A model generated the notes under the pieces. That model searched no databases. It saw only the letters and a list, made by a program, of their open reading frames with translations, and had not been told where the DNA came from. Below are positions 17,426-25,075 of a DNA stretch of 35,877 nucleotides, in pieces. A program made the position numbers and the translations under genes. This DNA is from an uncultured Fretibacterium sp. (GTDB lineage Bacteria > Synergistota > Synergistia > Synergistales > Aminobacteriaceae), in contig CALCEM010000022.1 in NCBI GenBank assembly GCA_937900285.1, forward strand, positions 1 through 35,877, written 5' to 3'. The first letter of the stretch is position 1; each line of letters starts with the position of its first letter.

Positions 17426-18676
17426 ATGAATAACACTTTTAAAGTTTCTATTGAAGAAGAAGCTCACGGTTACGCCAGATTAATTTTTGAACCTTTAGAG
17501 CGCGGTTACGGTGATACTCTGGGGAATGCTTTAAGACGCGTATTATTATCGTCAATTAACGGCGCGGCAGTTACAGCAGTAAAATTTGATGGAGTGTTAC
17601 ACGAATTCAGCACAATTAAAGGAGTCCGCGAGGATGTAATTGAAATTCTGATGAATTTAAAACACATTCCGATCCAATATACTGGCGATATGAAGCCCGG
17701 CGAATTTAAAATTTTATCGATTGACAGCCGTAATTTCCCGGCAGATTTTTTCACGCGCAAAGATAAACCAGGAATATTAAACGCTAAAGATATGCCGTGG
17801 GATCATGAAATAGAATTTATGGGCGATGGAACTATTTGCACGCTCGAACCTGATGCAAATTTCTCAATGGAAGTTTATGTGCAAAAAGGTACGGGTTATT
17901 TATCATCTGATAGAGATCGCCCGGCCGGTCTGCCTCTTGATGCCGTTTTGACTGATGCAATTTTCTCGCCTGTATCAAGGGTAAATTATCGCGTTCAGCC
18001 TGCGCGCGTCGGTCAAAGCATAGATTTTGAGAAATTGATCCTTGAAGTCTGGACAACCGATGCAATTTTGCCGGTCGATGCAGTCACTGAAGCCGCTCAA
18101 ACCGCTCAGGAATATTTTAGGCATATCGCAGAAATTACTCCTGATGCCGTCCTGATCGATCCTGATGAACCGGAAAAACTTCCAGAGCCATTAAAAGAAA
18201 AATCCGAAATCTCCAAGCTTGACGAATTCAGCGGAAAACCTATTCACGAGCTTGAATTAACGATCAGGAGCGAAAATTGTTTATTGCGCGGTGGTATTCA
18301 GACTATAGGCGATTTACTTGAAAAAACTCACGAGGATTTATTAAAAATTCGTAATCTCGGAAAAATTTCACTTAATGAGATCGAAGATAAACTCGTAAAA
18401 TTAGGATTGTCGCTCAAACCTTCTGAACAACCAGAACAAGAACAAGAATTTAATGAAGATAATGCCGAAGATGTTCAGGAAATTTCAGAGGATAATGCAG
18501 AAAATGAAAAGCTCGAAGAAATTGAAACTGAAGAGCCAAAAATTAAACCTGCTAAACCAGGACGAAAACCAAAAAATAAAAAAATTGAAGCGGCTCAAGA
18601 ACCTGAACCAGAACCGGAAGAAAAAGAAGAAAAACCTAAACGCAAATACAAAAAAAGAAATAAGGAGGCGAATTAA
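17426..18676 (+). CDS. rpoA: RNA polymerase alpha subunit with long charged tail
   Basis: Alpha dimerises to start RNA polymerase assembly and its C-terminal domain reads UP elements and activators. The N-terminal domain (RGYGDTLGNALRRVLLSS) is standard. The CTD is intact at about residues 268-330, including TIRSENCLLRGGI with the DNA-contacting Arg and Asn. The protein is 416 aa instead of about 310-350: from residue 331 it adds 86 residues of alternating acidic and Lys/Pro-rich blocks, with an AT-hook-like PAKPGRKPKNKK near residue 378. It starts with no gap after rpsK; rpsD is absent between them. Confidence 0.97.
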   Translation: MNNTFKVSIEEEAHGYARLIFEPLERGYGDTLGNALRRVLLSSINGAAVTAVKFDGVLHEFSTIKGVREDVIEILMNLKHIPIQYTGDMKPGEFKILSIDSRNFPADFFTRKDKPGILNAKDMPWDHEIEFMGDGTICTLEPDANFSMEVYVQKGTGYLSSDRDRPAGLPLDAVLTDAIFSPVSRVNYRVQPARVGQSIDFEKLILEVWTTDAILPVDAVTEAAQTAQEYFRHIAEITPDAVLIDPDEPEKLPEPLKEKSEISKLDEFSGKPIHELELTIRSENCLLRGGIQTIGDLLEKTHEDLLKIRNLGKISLNEIEDKLVKLGLSLKPSEQPEQEQEFNEDNAEDVQEISEDNAENEKLEEIETEEPKIKPAKPGRKPKNKKIEAAQEPEPEPEEKEEKPKRKYKKRNKEAN

Positions 18677-18678
18677 AT

Positions 18679-19050
18679 TTGAGACATCATGTTGATCATA
18701 GAACTTTAGGACGTTATGGCAGTCACCGTAAAGCTATGCTCGCTAATATGGCAGCCAGTTTATTTTTAAATGGCAGTATTCAAACTACTGTGACACGCGC
18801 TAAAGAATTACGCAGAGTTGCTGAAAAATTAATTACTCGCGCTAAAGGCGGAAGCGTTCACGATATACGTTTAGTATTTTCCAGAATGCCACATAAACAA
18901 GCAGCAACAAAATTATTTCAGGAGATCGCTCCAAAATTTGCAAGTTTTGATAAAGGCGGTTACACTAGAATTATTAAAACAGGCACAAGATTAGGAGACG
19001 GTGCAGAAATGGCTGTGATTGAACTTGTCGAACGCGACGGAAATAAATAA
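18679..19050 (+). CDS. rplQ: 50S ribosomal protein L17
   Basis: L17 lies near the tunnel exit. It starts with TTG at 18679 after AAGGAGGCG at the rpoA end and reads RHHVDHRTLGRYGSHRKAML, fully typical. It is 123 aa with the RAKELRRVAEKLITRAK helix. Its end overlaps the following ATPase gene by 32 bases if the TTG at 19019 is used there. Confidence 0.98.
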   Translation: MRHHVDHRTLGRYGSHRKAMLANMAASLFLNGSIQTTVTRAKELRRVAEKLITRAKGGSVHDIRLVFSRMPHKQAATKLFQEIAPKFASFDKGGYTRIIKTGTRLGDGAEMAVIELVERDGNK

Positions 19051-20704
19051 TATTAAACATTTAATCGAAGTCCGTTCAATTTCTTATAATTACGAAAATT
19101 CTTACATGGGACGCGCTTTAAATGCCGTCTCATTTTTCGTAAATTCCGGCGAACGTGTCGCAATTTTAGGACATAACGGCTCAGGAAAATCTACGCTCGT
19201 TAAAATTCTGGGCGGACTTTTGGAAAATTTTGATGGCGAATGCTTAATTAATGGGATTAATATTAAAAATATCGATTTTAAAATTTTACACTCGACTATC
19301 GGTTTAGTTTTTCAAGACCCTGAAAATCAAATCGTTGCCGCCGTTGTCGAAGATGATGTCGCGTTCTCTCCTGAAAATCAAGGACTGCCACCCGATGAAA
19401 TTCAATCTAGAGTAAATAACGCCCTCGAAGCCGTAAATATTTCAAATAAACGTAATTCATCAGTGTCAGCTCTGTCCGGCGGTGAAAAACAACGCGTCGC
19501 TATCGCTGGAGCTTTGGCAAGTCACGCAAAATGTTTAATACTCGATGAACCTACCGCAATGCTCGACCCTCAAGGAAGATTAGATGTTGAAAAATCTTTG
19601 CGGAAAATCCATCAAAACGGAACTGCGATTATACAAATTACTCACCAAATAGAAAATTTTAATGACATCGACCGCATTATAGTTTTATCTAAAGGCGAAA
19701 TTATTTGGCAGGGCGATAATAATAATTTTTGGAACGTCGCTGAAAATTTAGGATTTGATCTGCCGGATGCATATAAATTAAAAAGTTTTAACGCCGAAGT
19801 TATCGCAAAAAATTTTAAAATTAATAATAATAATATTAATATTCACGAACAAAATAATTTTATTGAGGCCAAACAACAAAAAAATTTTACGTTCGAAATT
19901 AATAATTTATCGTTCAAATTTGATGATAATTCCTCAGCTTTAAATAATATTTCCGCAAATATTCCTGAAGGACAATGGCTCTCAATTATAGGCAAAACCG
20001 GTTCGGGAAAATCTACGCTGATACAACATTTAAACGCATTATATAAAATTCAAGCTGGCAAAATACTTTTTTATAATTCCGAGCTGCCTCAACATGGCCG
20101 AGATTTAATTAATTTACGCAAAAATGTCGGACTCGTCTTCCAAAATCCCGAAGATCAATTATTTTCACTGAACGTTTTTGAAGAGTTAGCGTTTGCCCCA
20201 AAAAATGCAGGCTTCAATAAAATTCAGCTCGAAAACTCAATTGAATACGCTTTAAATTCGGTGGGACTCGATAAAAAATATTTAATGCGCAACCCCTTAG
20301 CACTTTCAGGCGGTGAACGCAGATTAATTGCTATAGCTTCGGTTTTAGCTGTCCAGCCCAAATGTTTAATACTCGATGAACCTCTCGCAGGACTTGATGC
20401 AAGTTACCAGAAAAAAATTTTAAATCTGCTCTCAAATTTACGCGACGAAGGCAAAACTATTATTACAATTACTCACGATTTAAATACAGCACTTAAATTT
20501 TCTGACAGAATTTTAATTTTAAATAACGGCAATTTTATTAACGAAGGCACGCCGGAAGAAATTTTATTTAATCTGACGCAGATTTTAAGCCCTGAAACTT
20601 GGCCCGATGTGTTAAAATTCTCGTATGAAATTCATAAATTAAATAATAATTTTCCGTTGATGTATGATTATGAAAGCTTATTAAAATGTATTTCTCAAAT
20701 ATAA
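19019..20704 (+). CDS. Fused energy-coupling factor ATPase (EcfA1-EcfA2)
   Basis: This single 561 aa chain contains both ATPases that normally form the EcfA1/EcfA2 pair of vitamin and metal ECF transporters. Domain 1 has Walker A GHNGSGKS (51-58), Q-loop FQDPENQ, signature LSGGE (152-156), Walker B with Glu177 and switch His209. Domain 2 has GKTGSGKS (325-332), FQNPEDQ, LSGGE (429-433) and catalytic Glu454. An Asn-rich linker covers about residues 262-292. The start is uncertain: TTG 19019 has no good ribosome site and overlaps rplQ. It overlaps ecfT by 19 bases. Order rplQ-ecfA-ecfT-truA is well known from Firmicutes, but there with two ATPase genes. Confidence 0.94.
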   Translation: MNLSNATEINNIKHLIEVRSISYNYENSYMGRALNAVSFFVNSGERVAILGHNGSGKSTLVKILGGLLENFDGECLINGINIKNIDFKILHSTIGLVFQDPENQIVAAVVEDDVAFSPENQGLPPDEIQSRVNNALEAVNISNKRNSSVSALSGGEKQRVAIAGALASHAKCLILDEPTAMLDPQGRLDVEKSLRKIHQNGTAIIQITHQIENFNDIDRIIVLSKGEIIWQGDNNNFWNVAENLGFDLPDAYKLKSFNAEVIAKNFKINNNNINIHEQNNFIEAKQQKNFTFEINNLSFKFDDNSSALNNISANIPEGQWLSIIGKTGSGKSTLIQHLNALYKIQAGKILFYNSELPQHGRDLINLRKNVGLVFQNPEDQLFSLNVFEELAFAPKNAGFNKIQLENSIEYALNSVGLDKKYLMRNPLALSGGERRLIAIASVLAVQPKCLILDEPLAGLDASYQKKILNLLSNLRDEGKTIITITHDLNTALKFSDRILILNNGNFINEGTPEEILFNLTQILSPETWPDVLKFSYEIHKLNNNFPLMYDYESLLKCISQI

Positions 20705-21453
20705 ATCTCGGTCAATATTTTCCGGCTGATTCGTTTATACATAGGCTTGATCCTAGAGCTAAATTATTCGCGCTGATCATTTTAATTTCTGCTGTATTCT
20801 CGATTAAATCAAGTTTTATATTAGCGTGCTGGATTTTTATTTTAATTTTCATCGTGCATGTTTCTAAAATTCCGTTTAAAACTTTTATAAAATCTTCAAA
20901 GCCAATTTTATTTATTATAATTTTAACGTTTATTTTTAATTTTATTCCGATCATTTACGGCGATTCATTTTTAAAAGCTCTGTCAAATGCAGTTTTTACA
21001 TCTACGAGACTTTTTATTTTAATGATGTACGCCCTTTTATTGCCGTTGACGACCGCCCCGCTGGAATTGGCTGCAGGCATCGAAGCATTATTAAAACCGC
21101 TTGAAAAATTTGGATTTCCTGCAGGTGAATGCGCTATAATGATCGGCATGGCTTTGAGATTTATTCCGATGTTGATGCACGAAACAGATAAAATTATTAA
21201 AGCTCAATTATCACGGGGCGCAAAATTAGATCAGGGAAATTTATTTAAAAAATTATTATCGTTCATACCCGTTTTAATTCCGCTGTTCATTATAATTTTC
21301 AGACGAGCTGACGAAATAGCTATAGCAATGGAAGCCCGCGGATATTCAGGAGCAAAGGGCAGAACCAAACGCAAGCCATTAAAATGGAAATTATCGGATT
21401 CAGCCGCAATTATTTTCTCGGTTATTCCTGTTTTATTATTATATTTATTATGA
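20686..21453 (+). CDS. ecfT: Energy-coupling factor transporter transmembrane protein EcfT
   Basis: EcfT connects the ATPases to exchangeable substrate-binding S components in the inner membrane. It is 255 aa with several strongly hydrophobic segments (about residues 27-60, 75-92, 104-125, 235-255). The N-terminal HRLDPRAKL and the two coupling Ala-Arg-Gly type motifs SRGA (about 182) and EARGYSGA (about 220) mark the family. No S component lies beside it, so this is presumably the shared group II module. It overlaps truA in ATGA. Confidence 0.95.
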   Translation: MYFSNINLGQYFPADSFIHRLDPRAKLFALIILISAVFSIKSSFILACWIFILIFIVHVSKIPFKTFIKSSKPILFIIILTFIFNFIPIIYGDSFLKALSNAVFTSTRLFILMMYALLLPLTTAPLELAAGIEALLKPLEKFGFPAGECAIMIGMALRFIPMLMHETDKIIKAQLSRGAKLDQGNLFKKLLSFIPVLIPLFIIIFRRADEIAIAMEARGYSGAKGRTKRKPLKWKLSDSAAIIFSVIPVLLLYLL

Positions 21454-22199
21454 ATTACGCTGTAAAAATTTCTTATTTGGGTCAAAATTATTCAGGCTGG
21501 CAAATTCAACCAGACGCAACAAGCATACAGGAAATTATAGAAAATATTTTATTTAAGATCGCAGGAAATAAAATAAAAATTATTGGCGCTGGCAGAACTG
21601 ATAAAGGCGTAAATTCTGTTGGGCAAATTGCTTCGTTTGAAATGGAAAAAATTTTTAAGCCTGAAAAATTACAGCTGGCATTAAATTTTTATTTGCCCGA
21701 AGACATCAGAATTACTAAAGTGTATTTAACTCAAAATAATTTTAACGCAAGACATGACGCATTTTTACGCGAATATAAATATTTTATTTTTCACGGCTCG
21801 TTCTGCCCTCCTGCGCTTAATAATTTCGTCTGGTGGAATAAAAAATTTTGGGATCATGATTTAGCCAGGCAAGCAAGTAAAATTTTAATCGGTAAACACG
21901 ATTTTAAAGCGTTCTGCAAAACTTCAGAATGTCCGGAAAATTCAATTAGAACTATTCAGAGCATACGCATTAAAAAAATTTATAATATAACCGTCATAAG
22001 CATTAAAGCTCAATCATTTTTAACTAATATGGTGCGCATCATAATGGGAAATTTAAACGCAGTCGCAACCGGCAAAAATAATATTTTATGGCTCAACAAT
22101 TTATTAAATAATTCTGCGCGATCAGAATCCAGCATAACCGCTCCAGCTTGCGGCCTCTGGTTTTGGAGAGCCTATTATAAAGATAATATTTTCAACTGA
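21450..22199 (+). CDS. truA: tRNA pseudouridine synthase A
   Basis: TruA makes pseudouridine at positions 38-40 of the tRNA anticodon arm. The ATG at 21450 is in an ATGA overlap with ecfT and yields MNYAVKISYLGQNYSGWQIQ, the family start, giving 249 aa; an upstream in-frame start at 21384 would only read the ecfT end in another frame. The catalytic aspartate is in GAGRTDKGVNSVGQ; the family usually has GVHA, so Asn replaces the common His. The C-terminal FLTNMVRIIMGNL motif is present. It is the last gene of the block. Confidence 0.96.
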   Translation: MNYAVKISYLGQNYSGWQIQPDATSIQEIIENILFKIAGNKIKIIGAGRTDKGVNSVGQIASFEMEKIFKPEKLQLALNFYLPEDIRITKVYLTQNNFNARHDAFLREYKYFIFHGSFCPPALNNFVWWNKKFWDHDLARQASKILIGKHDFKAFCKTSECPENSIRTIQSIRIKKIYNITVISIKAQSFLTNMVRIIMGNLNAVATGKNNILWLNNLLNNSARSESSITAPACGLWFWRAYYKDNIFN

Positions 22200-22213
22200 T
22201 ATAAAAAATTTTT

Positions 22214-22240
22214 CTCGTAAATTATCATTTGCTCGTAAAT
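22214..22240. repeat. Direct repeat pair CTCGTAAAT
   Basis: The 9-base word CTCGTAAAT occurs at 22214-22222 and again at 22232-22240, 18 bases apart, between truA and the secreted GH28 gene. The spacing is near two helical turns, so operator half-sites are possible, but the stretch is short and AT-rich. Confidence 0.25.
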
Positions 22241-22265
22241 TTATAATTCAGGAGGTTATATTTTT

Positions 22266-23660
22266 ATGCGCAAATTTTTAACGGCAATTTTTATTTTGAG
22301 TTTAATTATTACTCCGGCTTTTTCATCGAATAGTGACGAATTTAATTTTAATTTCCCCCGCGCCCGTCAAAATACTTTAAATGATTGGGCTATGGCCTCG
22401 CAAATCGTTCAGAACATTCAACGCCCCAATATTCCAGCTAAAGAAATAAGATTAAATTTAACAAGCTCCGAAGCTAGAGATGCCCACAAAATTATTCAGG
22501 AGGCAATTGACAAAACTTCAAGCGAAGGCGGCGGGAAAATTATTATTCCTGCTGGTGAATATATTTGCAACGGCCCAATCGTCTTAAAAAATAACATCGA
22601 GTTAAATCTTGAAGAAGGCGCAAAAATTTTATTTAGTCCTGAACCTTCGTGTTATTTGCCTGTAGTAAAAACTCGCTGGGAAGGAACTGAATTAATGAAT
22701 TATTCGCCAATGATTTACGCATATGGACAGCACGACATCGCCTTAACTGGGGCCGGAACTATTGACGGAAATTCTGAGAGCGTCTTTCACTCATGGAAAA
22801 AACTTGAAAAACCTGATCAGCAAGCTTTACGTTTAATGGGTGCAGCCGGAACTCCCGTTGAAAATCGAATTTTTGGCGAAGGACATTATTTAAGACCGTG
22901 CATAATTGAAATTAATTATTGTGAAAGAGTTTTACTCGAAAATTATACGGTCATGAATTCGCCTTTTTGGATCAATCATATTAACTGTTCAAAACATGTT
23001 CAAGTGAGAGGCTTAAAAGTTAATTCAATGTTCGCAAATAATGACGGCATAGATGTCGAATCTTCAAAATATGTCTTGATCGAAAAAAATATTTTTAGAA
23101 CCGGCGATGATTCAGTTGTCGTTAAATCCGGTCGCGATTATGACGGCCGTAAAGTCGGTTTGCCTTCAAAATACGTTGTGATTCGCCAAAATGATATGGG
23201 CGGAGAAGATGGCATCGCACTCGGCTCTGAAATGTCCGGCGGCATCGCTTATGTATTTTTTGAAGATAATATTTTACGTGACGGCGACAGCGCAGTAAGA
23301 TTTAAAGCAAATCTCGATCGCGGCGGAACTTGCGAACACATCAGAGTACGTAATATGAAAATCGGGAATTTTAAAAATTTCATTTGGTTTCAGTTAAATT
23401 ATCCGGGCGAATTGGGCGGAAATTTCCCGACCGTTTATAAAGATCTCGTATTTGAAAATATTACCGTCGAGAGCTTGAGCGAAAAATTATTTGAATGCCA
23501 TGCCCCAAAAGGTTATCCGCTTCAGGATGTAATGTTAAAGGACGTAAATATTATAAAATCTGCCAACAGTAATTTTATTCTCGAAAACGTCTCAAACCTC
23601 GTAATTAATAATTTTAAGATCAACGACCAAAATATTAACGGCGTGCTTTCTTCGTTTTAA
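22266..23660 (+). CDS. Secreted glycoside hydrolase family 28 (polygalacturonase-like)
   Basis: GH28 enzymes hydrolyse galacturonan or rhamnogalacturonan of pectin. The 464 aa protein has a signal peptide (residues 1-20, cleavage near AFS-SN) and a right-handed beta-helix sequence pattern. Family motifs are NNDGID (258-263, Asp260), GDDS (280-283, Asp281 and Asp282) and RFK (345-347). The third motif, normally containing catalytic His before Gly, reads GGEDGIALGSEM, with Asp315 where His is expected, so specificity or activity may be altered. A strong CAGGAGG site precedes the ATG. It stands alone, with no transporter or other pectinase beside it. Such an enzyme is unexpected in an amino acid fermenter and could have been acquired. 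Confidence 0.88.
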   Translation: MRKFLTAIFILSLIITPAFSSNSDEFNFNFPRARQNTLNDWAMASQIVQNIQRPNIPAKEIRLNLTSSEARDAHKIIQEAIDKTSSEGGGKIIIPAGEYICNGPIVLKNNIELNLEEGAKILFSPEPSCYLPVVKTRWEGTELMNYSPMIYAYGQHDIALTGAGTIDGNSESVFHSWKKLEKPDQQALRLMGAAGTPVENRIFGEGHYLRPCIIEINYCERVLLENYTVMNSPFWINHINCSKHVQVRGLKVNSMFANNDGIDVESSKYVLIEKNIFRTGDDSVVVKSGRDYDGRKVGLPSKYVVIRQNDMGGEDGIALGSEMSGGIAYVFFEDNILRDGDSAVRFKANLDRGGTCEHIRVRNMKIGNFKNFIWFQLNYPGELGGNFPTVYKDLVFENITVESLSEKLFECHAPKGYPLQDVMLKDVNIIKSANSNFILENVSNLVINNFKINDQNINGVLSSF

Positions 23661-23677
23661 TTTAAATTAATTTATAT

Positions 23678-23712
23678 GCTCCTCTGAAATTTTGTGAGGA
23701 GCTTTATTTTAT
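23678..23712. terminator. Bidirectional terminator between convergent genes
   Basis: A perfect 7-bp stem GCTCCTC (23678-23684) / GAGGAGC (23696-23702) with an 11-base loop is followed by a T-rich run (TTTATTTTATATTTT). It lies between the GH28 gene and the convergent GltD-like gene. Confidence 0.8.
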
Positions 23713-23727
23713 ATTTTAATTTTAATT

Positions 23728-24981
23728 TTAATTTTGATTTTGATTTGTTGCATTAATATTTAATTCGCCCTTCATGTATTTGATCATTGATTCAGTAGCT
23801 TTTTTTGCTCCTTCTACTGCGTGCACTACTGTTTTCGCTCCTGTTACTACATCTCCGGCCGCAAATACTCCGGGACGCGTCGTCATATAATTTTCATCTA
23901 TAACTAGCAGACCACGATCAGAAGCCATCAATCCATCAGTTGTTCTCACAAGTTTTGATCTCGGCACTTGACTAATTGAAATAATCGTAGAATCCGCATC
24001 AACCTGTATTAAATCATCTTCACAGCCGATAATCTCATCGTTTTCGCCGTAAATTGTTTTTTTGAAGACCGGCCCGCGCTCCGTAATTTCTTGAACCTGC
24101 ATACCCGTTTCAATTTCTGCTCCGTCCAGTTCGGCGTATGCTACTTCGTGAGAACTCGCGGCGATCTCTTTTCCCATTGCGTAAAGTGTTACGGATTTTG
24201 TCCCGTTTCTTAAAGCTGTCCGCGCAACATCCATCGCTGCATTCCCAACGCCTATAACTGCGACTTTATCTCCTAAATGATGAGCCTTCGGGTTCGCTAA
24301 ATAATTCATAGCAAAATGTACATTGCCTAAACTTTCGCCTTTAATTCCCAAACTTCTGGGCTTCTCCGCTCCAGTCCCGATAAATATCGAGTCATATCCA
24401 TCACGGAACAAATTTTCAATTACTAAAACTGTCCCGATCGTCGCGTTTAATCTTATTTGAATGCCCATCTCTTCAAGTCTGGTCTGATAGCGATCCAAAA
24501 TGCTTTTTGGTAATCTAAATTCCGGTATTCCATATTGCATAACGCCGCCGATTTTGCTTTTCCATTCAAAAATTGTAACGTGATAACCCAAACGGGATAA
24601 TAATACCGCTACTGTTATACCTGCCGGGCCTGCTCCGATTACTGCAACTTTTTTATTTTCGCGTTTAATCGGAACTGATACGGGCATGCGATCCAAATAC
24701 ATATCTGAAATATATGTCTCTATGCTCGAAAAATGTACTGCGCTGTCCTTTTTGGCTCTTATACAATTTCCTGCGCATTGCTTTTCATGATTGCACACTA
24801 TTGAACATATTACGCTCAACGGATTATTTTCAAATAAAATTCTCCCGGCTTCCATTAATTTATGTTCCTTAAAAAGCTGAATAATTTGCGGTATCGGCGT
24901 ATGAACCGGGCAACCTGCTTGACAACGAGGATTTTTACAATTAAAACAGCGCTCAGCTTCCTTCATTATGTGAATTGGCAT
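23728..24981 (-). CDS. GltD-like NAD(P)-dependent oxidoreductase (glutamate synthase small-chain family)
   Basis: The 417 aa protein has the Fe-S N-terminal domain of glutamate synthase beta chains: Cys12, Cys15, Cys20 and Cys24 (CFNCKNPRCQAGC) and a second cluster set in CSIVCNHEKQCAGNC. A FAD fold starts at about residue 110 (VAVIGAGPAG) and an NAD(P) fold at about 240 (VAVIGVGNAAMD); the C-terminal FAAGDVVTGAKTVV is the flavin-binding end. It starts with ATG after TTGAGAGTG. No large glutamate synthase subunit is adjacent, so it may serve as a general NAD(P)H-to-ferredoxin or amidotransferase partner. The regulator gene upstream on the same strand suggests control by it. Confidence 0.9.
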   Translation of the reverse strand: MPIHIMKEAERCFNCKNPRCQAGCPVHTPIPQIIQLFKEHKLMEAGRILFENNPLSVICSIVCNHEKQCAGNCIRAKKDSAVHFSSIETYISDMYLDRMPVSVPIKRENKKVAVIGAGPAGITVAVLLSRLGYHVTIFEWKSKIGGVMQYGIPEFRLPKSILDRYQTRLEEMGIQIRLNATIGTVLVIENLFRDGYDSIFIGTGAEKPRSLGIKGESLGNVHFAMNYLANPKAHHLGDKVAVIGVGNAAMDVARTALRNGTKSVTLYAMGKEIAASSHEVAYAELDGAEIETGMQVQEITERGPVFKKTIYGENDEIIGCEDDLIQVDADSTIISISQVPRSKLVRTTDGLMASDRGLLVIDENYMTTRPGVFAAGDVVTGAKTVVHAVEGAKKATESMIKYMKGELNINATNQNQN

Positions 24982-25018
24982 AATTTATTTATCACTCTCA
25001 AATTAAATTTAATTTATA

Positions 25019-25036
25019 TTAATAATATATTATTAA
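25019..25036. promoter_or_regulatory. Perfect 18-bp AT palindrome downstream of the gltD-like promoter
   Basis: The sequence TTAATAATATATTATTAA is its own reverse complement. It lies just after the expected transcription start of the gltD-like gene and before its ribosome site, a place suited to an operator, perhaps for the neighbouring LysR protein. The pure AT composition makes chance plausible. Confidence 0.35.
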
Positions 25037-25046
25037 GTGAGTTCGG

Positions 25047-25075
25047 ATTATATAGCATTTAACTTTTAAATTAAA
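25047..25075 (-). promoter_or_regulatory. Predicted promoter of the gltD-like gene
   Basis: On the minus strand a TATAAT (25052-25047), preceded by TGCTA, lies 17 bases from a weak TTTAAT (25075-25070). It overlaps the 3' end of the LysR gene, so the oxidoreductase can be transcribed apart from it. Confidence 0.5.

Noticed and set aside
18453..18695. Lysine-rich 80-residue frame inside the rpoA tail
   Set aside because: It is the +1 shadow of the A-rich rpoA extension, has no ribosome site and overlaps rplQ.
22242..22247. TATAAT before the GH28 gene as a promoter
   Set aside because: It lies two bases from the ribosome site, so a start there would remove the Shine-Dalgarno, and no -35 is present.
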